NCBI RefSeq assembly: GCF_036346295.1
Contig: NZ_CP107819.1
Span: 7,564,001-7,628,000, forward strand
From: Streptomyces sp. NBC_00536
GTDB lineage: Bacteria > Actinomycetota > Actinomycetes > Streptomycetales > Streptomycetaceae
Reading direction: 5' to 3'
DNA length: 64,000 bases
Each line of letters begins with the position of its first letter. Positions within the stretch are counted from its first letter, which is position 1. Positions 32,687 to 41,989 of this stretch are shown piece by piece. The notes beneath the pieces are model-generated. The model made no database searches and was not told the DNA's origin. It was given only the letters and a program-made list of their open reading frames with translations. The position numbers were made by a program, and so were the translations under genes.

Positions 32687-33330
32687 GCCCGGCCGTCCTG
32701 AGCCCGGCCGTCCTCGTCGCGGCGCACCCAGCCCAGGACCAGCAGGGACGCGACCGCGGCGAAGGCGCACCAGGTCGAGGCGAACTCCAGCCGCCACACC
32801 AGCGCGCAGAGCGCCGCCCCGGCGGCCAGCACCGCCCCGAGGACCCGCAGCAGCCGGTCCCCGGCCAGCAGCAGTGAGCCGAGGGTGGCGAACAGGTACC
32901 CCGCGAGCACGAGGGGTACGCACGGCACGCTCACCCCGTAGCCGATGACGTGTCCGCGGATCTCGGCGGTCACCGGGCGGGTGGCCAGGCAGTACGTGAG
33001 CACCCCCGCGGTGGCGAGCCCCACGGCGGCGGGCGGGAACAGCCGCCGCCGCACCGCCGGGGAGGCTCCGGGCCCCGCCGCGAGCAGCACGCCCAGCGGT
33101 ACCCACACGGCCAGCAGCGGCAGGGCGATCACCGCCCAGGCGGTGGCGGCCGGGCCGCGGCCGCCACCGGAGTGCCAGAGCGCGGCCTCCACCAGTTGGT
33201 GGGCGCCCAGCAGCAGCGGCAGCGCGGCGACCGGCAGATCACGGGCGCGGCGCGCCCGCACCACGCAGAGCAGCCCGACGGCGGTGATCGCCGAACCGGC
33301 GGCCAGGTCGGCCGTCGCGCTCCAGCACAT
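32650..33330 (-). CDS. DUF6629-like multi-pass membrane protein
   Basis: A 226-residue integral membrane protein of about seven helices, starting MCWSATADLAAGSAITAVGLLCVVRARR at the ATG at 33330. The opening M-C-W-S-A block, LLLGAHQLVEAALWH and LEFASTWCAFAAVASLLVLGWV are characteristic of this family. No enzyme motif is visible. The 3' end runs 37 bp into the convergent small membrane-protein gene, and the C-terminus (RAQDGRAHWFLAPRTKSR) is encoded within that overlap. Monocistronic. Function unknown. Confidence 0.75.
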   Translation of the reverse strand: MCWSATADLAAGSAITAVGLLCVVRARRARDLPVAALPLLLGAHQLVEAALWHSGGGRGPAATAWAVIALPLLAVWVPLGVLLAAGPGASPAVRRRLFPPAAVGLATAGVLTYCLATRPVTAEIRGHVIGYGVSVPCVPLVLAGYLFATLGSLLLAGDRLLRVLGAVLAAGAALCALVWRLEFASTWCAFAAVASLLVLGWVRRDEDGRAQDGRAHWFLAPRTKSR

Positions 33331-33442
33331 GGGGCTCCCGGCGCAGGAGTGACAAGGGATCTCCACGGTACGAGCCCGCCCGGGAGTCCGCCACACCACA
33401 GATCTCCGCAAAAACCCGACAACGCTCCGAAGATTATTGGCC

Positions 33443-34255
33443 GTCGTCGTCGACGACGTGACCATCACCGGCGCGGGCAGCTGATGGACCGTGGTCAAGG
33501 GCAAGGGCGTCGGGTTCTACGGCAAGGACGCGGCGGCGGGCGGCAGCCGGGGCGTCCACCTGTCCGGCTTCGCCATCGAGGGCGATGTCCGCGAACGCGT
33601 GGACACCGACCAGGTGAACGGCGTCGGCGGGGCCATGAGCGACTCCACCGTCGACGGCCTGTACGTCCACTCTGGTTCGACGGTCCGATGAGCGGTCTCA
33701 AGGTCACGCGCAACGTCATCGCCGACCAGATCGCCGACGGCCTCAACTTCCACACCGGGGTCACGGACTCCCTGGTCCAGGACAACGTGGAGCGCAACAC
33801 CGGTGACGACGGCCTCGCGCTGTGGTCCGAGAAGACCGCCGACGCCCGTGACACCTTCTCCCACAACACCGTGCAGAGCCCGACCCTGGCCAACGGGATC
33901 GCGGTCTACGGCGGCTCCGACACCACGGTCGCCGACAACCTGGTCGCCGACCCCGTCCGCGAGGGCAGCGCCCTGCACGTCGGGTCCCGGTTCGGCGCCG
34001 AACCCTTCACCGGTGCGCTGCGGATCAGCGGCAACACCACCGTCCGGGCGGGCACGTACGAGCTGAACTGGAACATCGGCCTCGGCGCGATCTGGTTCTA
34101 CGCCCTGGACCGGAGCATCGACGGGGCGGACATCCGGGTCACCGGGAACAGCTTCCTCGACCACAGGCCCCTGGCTCGCCCCGTGGGAGCTGCCCAACGC
34201 GCTCACCTACGACGACCGGCCGCCGGTGGTCGCCCCTCCCACGCCGCCACCCTGG
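33443..34255 (+). pseudogene. decayed right-handed beta-helix glycosidase (mycodextranase/GH87-like)
   Basis: Beta-helix sequence is spread over two or more frames. The first part (VTITGAGS then a TGA stop, then VVKGKGVGFYGKDAAAGGSRGVHLSGFAIEG) ends in YVHSGSTVR and a stop at about 33690. The next frame continues without overlap as WFDGPMSGLKVTRNVIADQIADGLNFHTGV, and then NTGDDGLALWSEK and LANGIAVYGGSDTTVADNLVADPVREGSALHVGSRF. It breaks again near 34165. The TGA at 33482, the missing bases near 33672 and the shifted tail show that it is non-functional. The N-terminal half (signal, catalytic start) is missing. The last 85 bp read WLAPWELPNALTYDD in another frame and may be foreign. Confidence 0.8.
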
Positions 34256-34270
34256 TGAGCCGCCGCTGAC

Positions 34271-35791
34271 TCAGGCCGCCGGGTCCGGCCGCCCGTCCGC
34301 TCCGGGGGATTCGAGCGGCGGGGCGGTCACCGCGCACTGCGTGTGACACTGCGGCCGGGCCGACCCGGGCGCGGGGGAGCGTACGGTCGCCCACGCCACC
34401 ACGGCGCCGAGCACCAGCACCCCCGCGCACCAGGGCATCGCCCGGTCGAAGGCGGCGTCGAACTGCGCGGCCGAGCGGTAGGCGTCCGGCCCCATCCCGG
34501 CCAGCAGCGGCAGCGCCGCCACCGCCAGCAGCCCGGCCGCCCGGGCCGCGGCGTTGTTGATCCCGCTGGCCAGGCCTGCCCGGCCCGGGTCCACGGAGGC
34601 CAGTACGGTCGCGGTCAGCGGGGCCACCAGGGTGACCATGCCCGCCCCGAGCACCAGCAGCGCGGGCAGCACGTCCACCACGTACGAGGCCCCCGGCCCG
34701 ACCCGCAGCATCAGCAGCATCCCCGCGGCGCACAGCAGCGGCCCCACCGTCAGCGGGAGCCGCGGCCCGATCCGCTCGCCCAGTTCCCCGGAGCGGGCGG
34801 ACAGCAGCAGCATCAGCGCGGTCGTCGGCAGCAGTGCGGCCCCGGCGGCCAGCGCGGAGTACCCGGCGACCACCTGGAGCTGGAGCACCGACAGGAAGAA
34901 GAACCCGCCGAAGGCCGCGTACACGCACAGGGTGACCAGATTGACGGCGGTGAACTGGCGCGAGGCGAAGATCCCCGGCGGCACCATCGGATCCGCGCGT
35001 CGGCGCTCCAGCAGCACGAACGCCACGGCCAGGGCCACGCCGGCCACCGCCGCCCCCACCACCAGCGCCGAGCCCGACCGCGCCTCGATCAGCGCGTAGG
35101 TCACCAGCGCCAGCGCGGCCGCCCCCAGCACGGCTCCGGCCACGTCGAACCGCCCGTGCGCCCGCGGATCCCTGGATTCCGGTACGTGCCGCAGCGCGAC
35201 CGGCACACAGAGCGCGGCCAGCGGCACGTTCAGCAGGAACACCCAGCGCCAGCCCGGCCCGTCCACCAGCCAGCCGCCCACGAAGGGCCCCACGGCCGCG
35301 CCCACGCCGCCGAACCCGGACCACAGTCCGACGGCCCGCGCCCGGTCCGCGGGATGCAGGGAGCCCTGGATCAGCGCGAGCGAACCGGGGGTGAGCAGCG
35401 CCCCGCCGATGCCCTGGAGGGCGCGGGAAGCGATCAGCACCCCCGCGTTCGGGGCGATGCCGCACAGCAGCGAGCCGAGGGCGAACCAGGTGACGCCGAG
35501 GACGAAGACGCGCCGCCGCCCGAAGCGGTCGCCCAGGGCCCCGCCGACCAGGATCAGTCCGGCGAGGGTGAGCAGATAGGCGTTGACGGTCCACTGGAGC
35601 ACGGCGAGGTCCGCGCCCAGGTCCCGGCCGATCCGGGGCAGGGCGACATTGACGACGGTCGAGTCCAGCAGCGCCATGGACGAGCCGAGCACCGTGGCGA
35701 GCAGGATCCAGCGGCCCTGGGCCGAGGCGAGGCGCACACCGGACGGTCCGTCCGTGTCCGTGTCGGTGCCCGGGTGCGCGTCCGTGTCCAT
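34271..35791 (-). CDS. MFS drug/proton antiporter, DHA2 (EmrB/QacA) type
   Basis: A 506-residue transporter with 14 predicted helices. Motif A is GGALGDRFGRRRVFVLG, motif C is near LALIQGSLHPADRARAVGLWSGFGGVGAAVGPFVGGWL and the first helix has SSMALLDSTVVNVALPRIGRDL. The N-terminal stretch (DTDAHPGTDTDTDGPSG) is a low-complexity cytoplasmic tail. Substrates of this class are usually lipophilic drugs or secondary metabolites; nothing here fixes it. Monocistronic, with a 223-bp gap to the divergent next gene and no local regulator gene. Confidence 0.92.
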   Translation of the reverse strand: MDTDAHPGTDTDTDGPSGVRLASAQGRWILLATVLGSSMALLDSTVVNVALPRIGRDLGADLAVLQWTVNAYLLTLAGLILVGGALGDRFGRRRVFVLGVTWFALGSLLCGIAPNAGVLIASRALQGIGGALLTPGSLALIQGSLHPADRARAVGLWSGFGGVGAAVGPFVGGWLVDGPGWRWVFLLNVPLAALCVPVALRHVPESRDPRAHGRFDVAGAVLGAAALALVTYALIEARSGSALVVGAAVAGVALAVAFVLLERRRADPMVPPGIFASRQFTAVNLVTLCVYAAFGGFFFLSVLQLQVVAGYSALAAGAALLPTTALMLLLSARSGELGERIGPRLPLTVGPLLCAAGMLLMLRVGPGASYVVDVLPALLVLGAGMVTLVAPLTATVLASVDPGRAGLASGINNAAARAAGLLAVAALPLLAGMGPDAYRSAAQFDAAFDRAMPWCAGVLVLGAVVAWATVRSPAPGSARPQCHTQCAVTAPPLESPGADGRPDPAA

Positions 35792-36014
35792 GTCTCCCAG
35801 GCTGACCCGCCGGACCCCTACGGGCCACCCGGCGGACCGGAGCGGCGCGAAAGGCCTTCACGGTGGCCGGTTCGTCACGCCCCAGCCCCCGCGCCGGTAC
35901 GGGCATTCGGGTGGCAGGCGCCGACGCCGGGGCGGCGCGCCCGTACCGGCACCCGGGCCGTGGCTACCGTGACCGGACCGCCGCCGTCCAGGAATCGGAA
36001 AGCCGGGAACCGCG

Positions 36015-36785
36015 ATGAGTCCGACGCCGCCGACACCGCAGACCGACCAGCCGAACGAGACCACCGAGCGGCCCGCGCGGGCCACGGCGGAGCTGAGGGC
36101 AGCTGCCGAAGCCGCCGCGGGACCCGCCGCCACCTGGGCGATCGGCGACCGGCACGGCACCCTCGCGGGCTCCGGGCAGGGCGACGCCCCCGTCGAGGCG
36201 GACGGCCTCGGCCCGGTCCTCGCCCTCTGGCCGGTCATCGGCACCCTGGTGGCCGAGGGCGCCCTGAGCCTGCACACCCCCCTCGCCGCCTACAGCGACG
36301 AGGCCACCGGGGGAGCCACCGCGCACCACCTGCTCACCCACGCCGCCGACCACGGCTCCTGCGCCACCCTCGGCGGGATCGCCGAACACCTCACCGGACG
36401 TCCGCTCGCCGACCTGGCCGCCACGCGCGTCTGGCACCCGCTCGGCATGGTCCGTACCGCCCTCACCGGATCCGGGCGGCTCCACTCCACCGTCGAGGAC
36501 CTCAGCCGCTTCCTGCGGCACCTGCTCGCCGGCCCCGACCAGCCGCTCACCCGCGCCTGGATCACCGAATCGCTGCGGATCCGCACCGGCGAACTCACCC
36601 CCGCCCGCGGCCTGCTCTGGCACCCGGCCCCCGGCACCGACCGCAGGCAGGACACCTGGACGCACCACGGCCCGGGCGGCGCCGACCTGTGGGTCTCCCC
36701 GCTCCGCGGCCGCTGGGCACTGCTCCTCGCGCCCACCGCCGACGCCCCGGCCCGGGGCGCCTTCCGCGCGGCCGCCTTCGGCTGA
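36015..36785 (+). CDS. beta-lactamase-fold serine-hydrolase-like protein lacking the nucleophile motif
   Basis: A 256-residue protein with a class C beta-lactamase-type scaffold. LALWPVIGTLVAEGALSLHTPLAAYSDEATGGATAHHLLTHAAD corresponds to the helix after the active-site S-x-x-K and the region that follows. In this protein the residues where S-x-x-K would lie read DGLGPVLALWP, with no Ser or Lys. The Y-x-N motif is replaced by DHGSCATLGG. The third motif survives partly as HHGPGGADLWVSP. So the fold is kept but catalysis is unlikely. It could be a binding or regulatory paralogue. The ATG follows a purine-poor leader. No partner gene is evident. Confidence 0.72.
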   Translation: MSPTPPTPQTDQPNETTERPARATAELRAAAEAAAGPAATWAIGDRHGTLAGSGQGDAPVEADGLGPVLALWPVIGTLVAEGALSLHTPLAAYSDEATGGATAHHLLTHAADHGSCATLGGIAEHLTGRPLADLAATRVWHPLGMVRTALTGSGRLHSTVEDLSRFLRHLLAGPDQPLTRAWITESLRIRTGELTPARGLLWHPAPGTDRRQDTWTHHGPGGADLWVSPLRGRWALLLAPTADAPARGAFRAAAFG

Positions 36786-36876
36786 CCGCGCCCGGCCGCC
36801 GCGGGCCCCGGCGGCGTACGCGCTTCGGCGGCGCGCGGGCCCGAGCGGCGTACGGGCCCCGGCGGCGTTACGGGCT

Positions 36877-39786
36877 TCAGCCGAGCGCGGCCGACAGCCG
36901 GGCGGCCAGCTCCGCGCTCCGCCGCGGTTCCGGGTCCCGTACGCCGCGCAGGTCCGCCAGGTCGTCCAGCACCTCCTCGATCTGCCAGCCGGGCCGCCCG
37001 GGCGCCAGGAACACCGCCGTTTCCGCCGCGGCCCGCTCCCAGTCGCCCAGCGCGCACAGCACGACGATCAGGTTCCCCCGGGAGCGGACCCCGTCCACCC
37101 CGGTGCGCGCCGCCTCCCGCGCGAACATCCCGGCCGCGCGGCGCAGTCCGGGCTCCGCGTCCCGGCCCGTCAGCCGCAGGACCAGGGCGTGCTCGTAGGT
37201 GTCCCAGGCGCTGTCCGGAGCCAGGGCCAGCGCCCGGTTGAAGTCGTCCAGCGCCCGCGCCGGCCGCCCCGAGCGCCGGTGCAGCCGGCCGCGCCAGGCC
37301 AGGATCCAGGGATCCGCGGGATCCAGCGCGTGCGCCCGGTCGAGCTCGGCCAGCGCCTCCCCGGGCCGCCCCAGGCACCGCAGCGTCTCCCCGCGGCCCG
37401 CCCGGGCCCAGCCGTTCGCGGGCTCGGCTGCCAAGGCCGCGTCGAAATCGGCCAGCGCCCCGGCGTACCGCCGCATCCGCCGGTGCAAGTGCCCCCGGCG
37501 GACCAGGATCCACGGAGCGCCGGGCCGCACCCGCAGCGCCGCGTCCAGATCGGCGAGCGCCTCCTCGAAGCGGCCCAGGAACCCGAGGGTGCCCGCCCGC
37601 TGGGCCAGCGCCCACACGTACTCGGGCCGCTGCTCCAGCGAGCGGTCGAGGTCGGCCAGCGCCTCCTCGTAGCGCCGCAGACCGTGCAGCGCGGAGCCCC
37701 GCCAGGCACGGATCCAGCCGTCGTCGGGATCCCGCGCGACCGCCGCGTCGAAGTCGGCCATGGCCTGCTCCGCCCGGCCGAGGCTGCGCTGCGCCTGCGC
37801 GCGGAAGCAGAGCGTCCAGGGATCCTCGGGGTTGAGCAGCAGTGCCCGGTCGAAGTCGGCGAGCGCCTCCTCGTACCGGCCCAGGTAGTGCAGGCACTTC
37901 CCGCGCTCCAGCCGGCCGTGGGCCGCCCCGGGCTCCCGCTCCAGGAAATGGTCCAGGTCGGCGAGCGCCTCCTCGTACCGGCCCGCCAGCACATGGGTGG
38001 CGCCCCGGCCGAAGTACGCGCGCGGCGCGCCCGGATCGAGGGCGATCGCCCGGCCGTAGTCGGCCAGCGCCCACGCGTCCTGCCCGGAGTTGCGGTGCTC
38101 CCGGCCCCGGAGCGTGTGGGCCAGCGCCCGCGACGGCCCGGCCAGCCCCGGCGCGCCCAGCAGCAGCGTCAGCACCCGGACCGTGCCCCCGCCCCCGGTG
38201 TCGGCCGCCTCCCGCAGCTCCCGCCCCAGCGCGGCCAGTGCCGGATCCCCCGCGTCCTGCCCCGCCCGCTCCGCGGTCCCGGCGCCGCGGTGGGCCGCCG
38301 TGCCGCCGGGGTCACAGGCCCGCACCAGCGTGTCCAGGGCCCCCGGCAGCGCCGCGACGGGGTCCGCGCACAGCAGGTGGTACATCTCGCCGAGCCGGTG
38401 CTCGCGCCACACCGGGTCCTGCCACGGCTCCCGGGCCCCGGGCGGCCCGCCCTCCCGGGCCTCCCGCCACCGCCGCATCGCGTCGGCCAGCCGCAACTGG
38501 TCCGTGCGCCAGCGGGCGGGGGACTGGGCCCGCCGGACCCGGAGCATCGCCGCCCGCACCACGTCGTGGTAGCGGCAGCGGCCCGCCTGGTCGGTGACGA
38601 AGGACAGGCCGCGCAGCCGGCCGTACTCCGCGGCGAGGCGCTCCGGCGGCAGCGCGCCCCCGTCCACGGCCACCGCGAACACGTCCTGGTCGAGGTACAG
38701 CGGCAGCGCGCAGTCCAGGGCCGCCGCGCGGCGCAGCGGATCCGCCTCCCACTTGAGGAAACGCTCCACCGCCGTGTCGGAGGGGTCCTCCACCGCGTCC
38801 GGGTGCCCGGGCCGCGCCTGGGCCAGCAGGTCCACCAGGACCGGGAGCCGCCCGGACAGCCGCAGCACCAGGTCCACCACCGCGTCGTGGGTCACCCCGC
38901 GGGCCGCCAGCAGCGCCCGCGCCTCCTCCTCGCTGAACACGTCGAGGCCCACGGGCGCGATGAGTTCCAGGCAGTCGCCCCACCAGCGGGGGTCGAGCCG
39001 CCCCTGACCGCAGAGCACCACCTGGACGCTGACCGGCACCGGCCCGTACCGCTCGGCGATCAGCACGTCCCGCAGCCACTCGTCCAGCACGGGCGCGGTG
39101 CGCTCGTAGGTGTCGAGGAACAGCACCACCCACGGCGCCTTCCCGGCCACCGCCGCGAGGTCCGTCAGGAACGCCGGGGTGAGGACCCGGAGCGGCGAGA
39201 GCACCAGCTGGACGTCCTCACGGCTGCGCAGCCGCGCACCGAGGGCGACGCGCAGCCGCTCGGCGCCCGCCGCCACCTGCTGCGGGTCGAGGGCCCCGGC
39301 GACCGGCCCGAGGCCGGGGACCAGGCCGAGTCCCGCCACCCCGGCCCGGGCCACCAGCTCGCTGGTGACCGAGGGGCCCGCCGCTCCCGGGCCGGGCTCC
39401 TGCCCGGGCTCCGGGGCGGCCGTCTCCGCCTCGTGGCGCCGCAGGTGGTAGGTGGCGAGCAGCTTGTCGAAACCCTTGAGCGGGAATCCCTGGCGGAGCA
39501 GCTGGGCGCTGACGGCCTCCATCGCCTCCAGTACGCCGTGCACCTCGTCCCCGAGGAAGGCGGTGACCGCCCGGTGGCGCCGGGCGGCGGCCTCCCACTG
39601 GCGCAGCAGCGAGGTCTTCCCGACGCCCGCCGTGCCGTGCACGTGGAAGAGGAACTGGTACGCCGCGTCGTCGGTGAGGCGCGCGAAGTTCTCCTCGAAC
39701 ACCGCCAGTTCCCGGCGCCGTCCGACGAACCCGCCGCGCCGTCGCCGCTGGATCAGCTCCTGCCTGCTGACCGCCCGCTCGTTCAT
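36877..39786 (-). CDS. NTPase fused to nine tetratricopeptide repeats
   Basis: A 969-residue cytoplasmic protein. The ATG at 39786 (MNERAVSRQELIQRRRRGGFVGRRRELAVFEENF) is preferred over upstream options. A STAND/AAA-like NTPase has Walker A GTAGVGKTS near residue 55 and Walker B within LAAVAGKAPWVVLFLDTYERTAPVLDEWL near 225. A long helical middle follows. The C-terminal third holds nine 34-residue TPRs in tandem, with the repeated frame of LGRYEEALADFDRALLLNPEDPW and close variants, more uniform than most TPR arrays. Such proteins (STAND class) act as ligand-triggered signalling switches. No effector domain is visible at either end. Monocistronic. Confidence 0.86.
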   Translation of the reverse strand: MNERAVSRQELIQRRRRGGFVGRRRELAVFEENFARLTDDAAYQFLFHVHGTAGVGKTSLLRQWEAAARRHRAVTAFLGDEVHGVLEAMEAVSAQLLRQGFPLKGFDKLLATYHLRRHEAETAAPEPGQEPGPGAAGPSVTSELVARAGVAGLGLVPGLGPVAGALDPQQVAAGAERLRVALGARLRSREDVQLVLSPLRVLTPAFLTDLAAVAGKAPWVVLFLDTYERTAPVLDEWLRDVLIAERYGPVPVSVQVVLCGQGRLDPRWWGDCLELIAPVGLDVFSEEEARALLAARGVTHDAVVDLVLRLSGRLPVLVDLLAQARPGHPDAVEDPSDTAVERFLKWEADPLRRAAALDCALPLYLDQDVFAVAVDGGALPPERLAAEYGRLRGLSFVTDQAGRCRYHDVVRAAMLRVRRAQSPARWRTDQLRLADAMRRWREAREGGPPGAREPWQDPVWREHRLGEMYHLLCADPVAALPGALDTLVRACDPGGTAAHRGAGTAERAGQDAGDPALAALGRELREAADTGGGGTVRVLTLLLGAPGLAGPSRALAHTLRGREHRNSGQDAWALADYGRAIALDPGAPRAYFGRGATHVLAGRYEEALADLDHFLEREPGAAHGRLERGKCLHYLGRYEEALADFDRALLLNPEDPWTLCFRAQAQRSLGRAEQAMADFDAAVARDPDDGWIRAWRGSALHGLRRYEEALADLDRSLEQRPEYVWALAQRAGTLGFLGRFEEALADLDAALRVRPGAPWILVRRGHLHRRMRRYAGALADFDAALAAEPANGWARAGRGETLRCLGRPGEALAELDRAHALDPADPWILAWRGRLHRRSGRPARALDDFNRALALAPDSAWDTYEHALVLRLTGRDAEPGLRRAAGMFAREAARTGVDGVRSRGNLIVVLCALGDWERAAAETAVFLAPGRPGWQIEEVLDDLADLRGVRDPEPRRSAELAARLSAALG

Positions 39787-39833
39787 CGGACCTCGCCCCC
39801 GCCGCCCCGCCGCCCGCGTCCCCGTGAAGGCAT

Positions 39834-39866
39834 GATGCCCTGCCGCGGCGGTCGCGGCAGGGCATC
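39834..39866 (-). terminator. hairpin downstream of gntP
   Basis: GATGCCCTGCCGC (39834-39846) pairs perfectly with GCGGCAGGGCATC (39854-39866) across a 7-base loop. It lies 38 bp after the gntP stop and would end the gntK-gntP transcript. Confidence 0.75.
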
Positions 39867-39903
39867 GGGGAGGCTGGCGCACCCAGGCGCGACCGGTGTG
39901 CGG

Positions 39904-41301
39904 TTACAGCACGAGCGAGAGCAGCAGGACGAACCCGAGGCCGACCACCGAGATGATGGTCTCCATCACCGACCAGGTCTTGACGGTCTGTCCGACGGTC
40001 ATCCCGAAGTACTCCTTCACCAGCCAGAACCCGGCGTCGTTGACATGGCTGAAGAAGAGCGAGCCCGCGCCGATCGCCAGGACCAGCAGGGCGGTCTCGG
40101 TGGTGGACATCCCCGCGGCGAGCGGGGCGACCAGACCGGCCGCCGAGATCGTCGCCACCGTCGCCGAACCCGTCGCGAGCCGGATCGCCACCGCGATCAG
40201 CCAGGCGAGCAGCAGGGCCGGGATCGACCAGCTCTTGGAGAGGTCCAGGATCATCTGGCCGACGCCCGCGTCGATCAGCGTCTGCTTGAAACCACCACCG
40301 GCGCCCACGATCAGCAGGACGCCCGCGATCGGGGCGAGGGACTTCTCCACCGTCACCGACAGCCGGGCCTTGGTGAAGCCCGCCGCGCGGCCCAGGGTGA
40401 ACATGCCCACGATGACCGCCGCGAGCAGGGCGATCAGCGGCGAGCCGATGACGTCGGTGACCTTCTGCAGCCCGTTGGCCTTGTCGTCGACCACGATGTC
40501 GACGAGCGCCTTCACCAGCATCAGGACCACCGGCAGCAGCACGGTGGCCACCGTCGCGCCGAAGCGCGGGCGGTGCTCCCGGTCGGGGGCCTCCGACGGC
40601 GCGGTGGTGAGGGCCTCGGGGGCCTGGATGTCCACCCACCGGGCGGCGTACCGGGAGAACAGCGGACCGGCGATGACCACGGTCGGTACCGCGACGAGCA
40701 CACCGAGCGCGAGCGTGACGCCGAGGTTCGCGTGCAGCGCGTCGATCGCGACCAGCGGGCCGGGGTGCGGCGGGATCAGACCGTGCATCACCGACAGGCC
40801 GGCCAGTGCCGGGATGCCGATCCGCATCAGCGAGTAGTTGCCCCGCTTGGCCACCAGCAGCACCACCGGGATCAGCAGCACGATGCCGACCTCGAAGAAC
40901 AGCGGGAGCCCGATCACGGACGCGATCAGCACCATGGCCCAGGGCATCGCCCGGCCCTTGGCCCGGGCGAGGATCGTGTCCACGATCTCGTCCGCGCCAC
41001 CGGAGTCGGCGAGCAGCTTGCCGAGGATCGCACCGAGTGCGATCAGTACGCCGACCCCCGCGACGGTGGCGCCGAGGCCCGCGGTGAAGCTGGTGATGGT
41101 CTTGTCGAGCGGGGCGCCCGCGAAGACCCCGAGGGCCAGCGACCCGATGGTCAGCGCCAGGAAGGCGTGCATCTTGAAGCGGGTGATGAGCAGGATGATC
41201 AGGGCGATGCCCGCGAGGACGGCGGTGCCCAGCTGTGCGTTGCCCGCCGAGGTGATCGGGGCGGCGGCCGCTGCCAGAGTCTCGACGCTGAGACTGGTCA
41301 C
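39904..41301 (-). CDS. gntP: gluconate permease, GntP family
   Basis: A 465-residue gluconate:H+ symporter with about 12-14 helices, starting at GTG with an upstream AAGGAA. Family landmarks are FTAGLGATVAGVGVLIALGAILGKLLADSGGADEIVDTI, MPWAMVLIASVIGLPLFFEVGIVLLIPVVLLVAKR, LSVMHGLIPPHPGPLVAIDALHANLG and KPSWSVPALLLAWLIAVAIRLATGSATVATISAAGLV. It brings gluconate into the cell for GntK. It lies 12 bp downstream of gntK, so the two form an operon. Control is by the neighbouring GntR protein. Confidence 0.95.
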   Translation of the reverse strand: MTSLSVETLAAAAAPITSAGNAQLGTAVLAGIALIILLITRFKMHAFLALTIGSLALGVFAGAPLDKTITSFTAGLGATVAGVGVLIALGAILGKLLADSGGADEIVDTILARAKGRAMPWAMVLIASVIGLPLFFEVGIVLLIPVVLLVAKRGNYSLMRIGIPALAGLSVMHGLIPPHPGPLVAIDALHANLGVTLALGVLVAVPTVVIAGPLFSRYAARWVDIQAPEALTTAPSEAPDREHRPRFGATVATVLLPVVLMLVKALVDIVVDDKANGLQKVTDVIGSPLIALLAAVIVGMFTLGRAAGFTKARLSVTVEKSLAPIAGVLLIVGAGGGFKQTLIDAGVGQMILDLSKSWSIPALLLAWLIAVAIRLATGSATVATISAAGLVAPLAAGMSTTETALLVLAIGAGSLFFSHVNDAGFWLVKEYFGMTVGQTVKTWSVMETIISVVGLGFVLLLSLVL

Positions 41302-41313
41302 GGTGACGGTTCC

Positions 41314-41853
41314 TTAGCTTTCGAGGCGGGTGGGGGCGGCGAGCGGCCGCAGCGCGGCCAGTGCCCGCGCGGTGATCTCCTCGGGGGAGCCGGACACGTC
41401 GACGGCGACGCCCGGTTCGTCCTCCTGGAGGGGTTCGAGCGCGGCGAACTGCGAATCCAGCAGCGTGGTGGGCATGAAGTGCCCGGTACGGGCGGCCATC
41501 CTGCGTTCGATCAGGGGCCGCTCACCGGTGAGGTGGACGAAGACGGCGCCGGGGGCGGCGGCGCGCAGCAGGTCGCGGTAGGCGCGCTTGAGCGAGGAGG
41601 CCGAGACCACCCCGCCCCGGTCGCCGCGGCAACGGGCCCATTCGCCGATGGCGTCGAGCCACGGCCACCGGTCGGCGTCGTCCAGGGGGACGCCGGACGC
41701 CATCTTCGCGACGTTGGCCGCCGGGTGGAAGGCGTCGCCCTCCGCGTAGGGGAGCGCGAGCGCGGTGGCGAGCAACTGCCCCACGGTCGTCTTGCCCGTC
41801 CCGGCCACGCCCATCACCACGATGACGCGCGCGGTGCTCACTCCGTAGCCCAT
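41314..41853 (-). CDS. gntK: gluconokinase
   Basis: A 179-residue kinase forming 6-phosphogluconate from gluconate and ATP. The ATG at 41853 (MGYGVSTARVIVVMGVAGTGKTTVG) has GAGG seven bases upstream; a GTG four codons later is an alternative. The P-loop is GVAGTGKT. EGDAFHPAANVAKMASGVPLDDADRWPWL is the gluconate-binding region typical of the family (DxHP and GxPLxDxDRxPWL). SSLKRAYRDLLRAAAP and GHFMPTTLLDSQFAALEPL complete it. It is the first gene of the gntK-gntP operon, divergent from gntR. Confidence 0.95.
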   Translation of the reverse strand: MGYGVSTARVIVVMGVAGTGKTTVGQLLATALALPYAEGDAFHPAANVAKMASGVPLDDADRWPWLDAIGEWARCRGDRGGVVSASSLKRAYRDLLRAAAPGAVFVHLTGERPLIERRMAARTGHFMPTTLLDSQFAALEPLQEDEPGVAVDVSGSPEEITARALAALRPLAAPTRLES

Positions 41854-41912
41854 GGGGTACCTCGCTGTTCTCGGCGATGTCCTCATCGACATCTGGCAAC
41901 ACTCAAACCTAT

Positions 41913-41925
41913 TAAGTAGTACTTA
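41913..41925. promoter_or_regulatory. putative GntR operator in the divergent gnt promoter region
   Basis: TAAGTA-G-TACTTA is a perfect palindrome centred between gntK (start 41853) and gntR (start 41990), in the most AT-rich part of this intergenic space. It is the best candidate operator for the FadR-type repressor. Confidence 0.7.
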
Positions 41926-41989
41926 TTCAAGGGTTCACCGGGAAAACATCACATCTTTTGCCGTACCGGGTACCCCGTACGCTTGCGCC

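Noticed and set aside
36786..36876. GGCGTACGGGCCC-like repeats between convergent genes as a mobile element trace
   Set aside because: Short GC-rich direct repeats, without a terminal inverted repeat or transposase. They are more likely terminator-type sequence.
37189..41919. A 1576-residue frame antisense to the TPR-NTPase and gluconate genes
   Set aside because: No domain is visible, the composition is biased, and it overlaps three genes with clear homology on the other strand.
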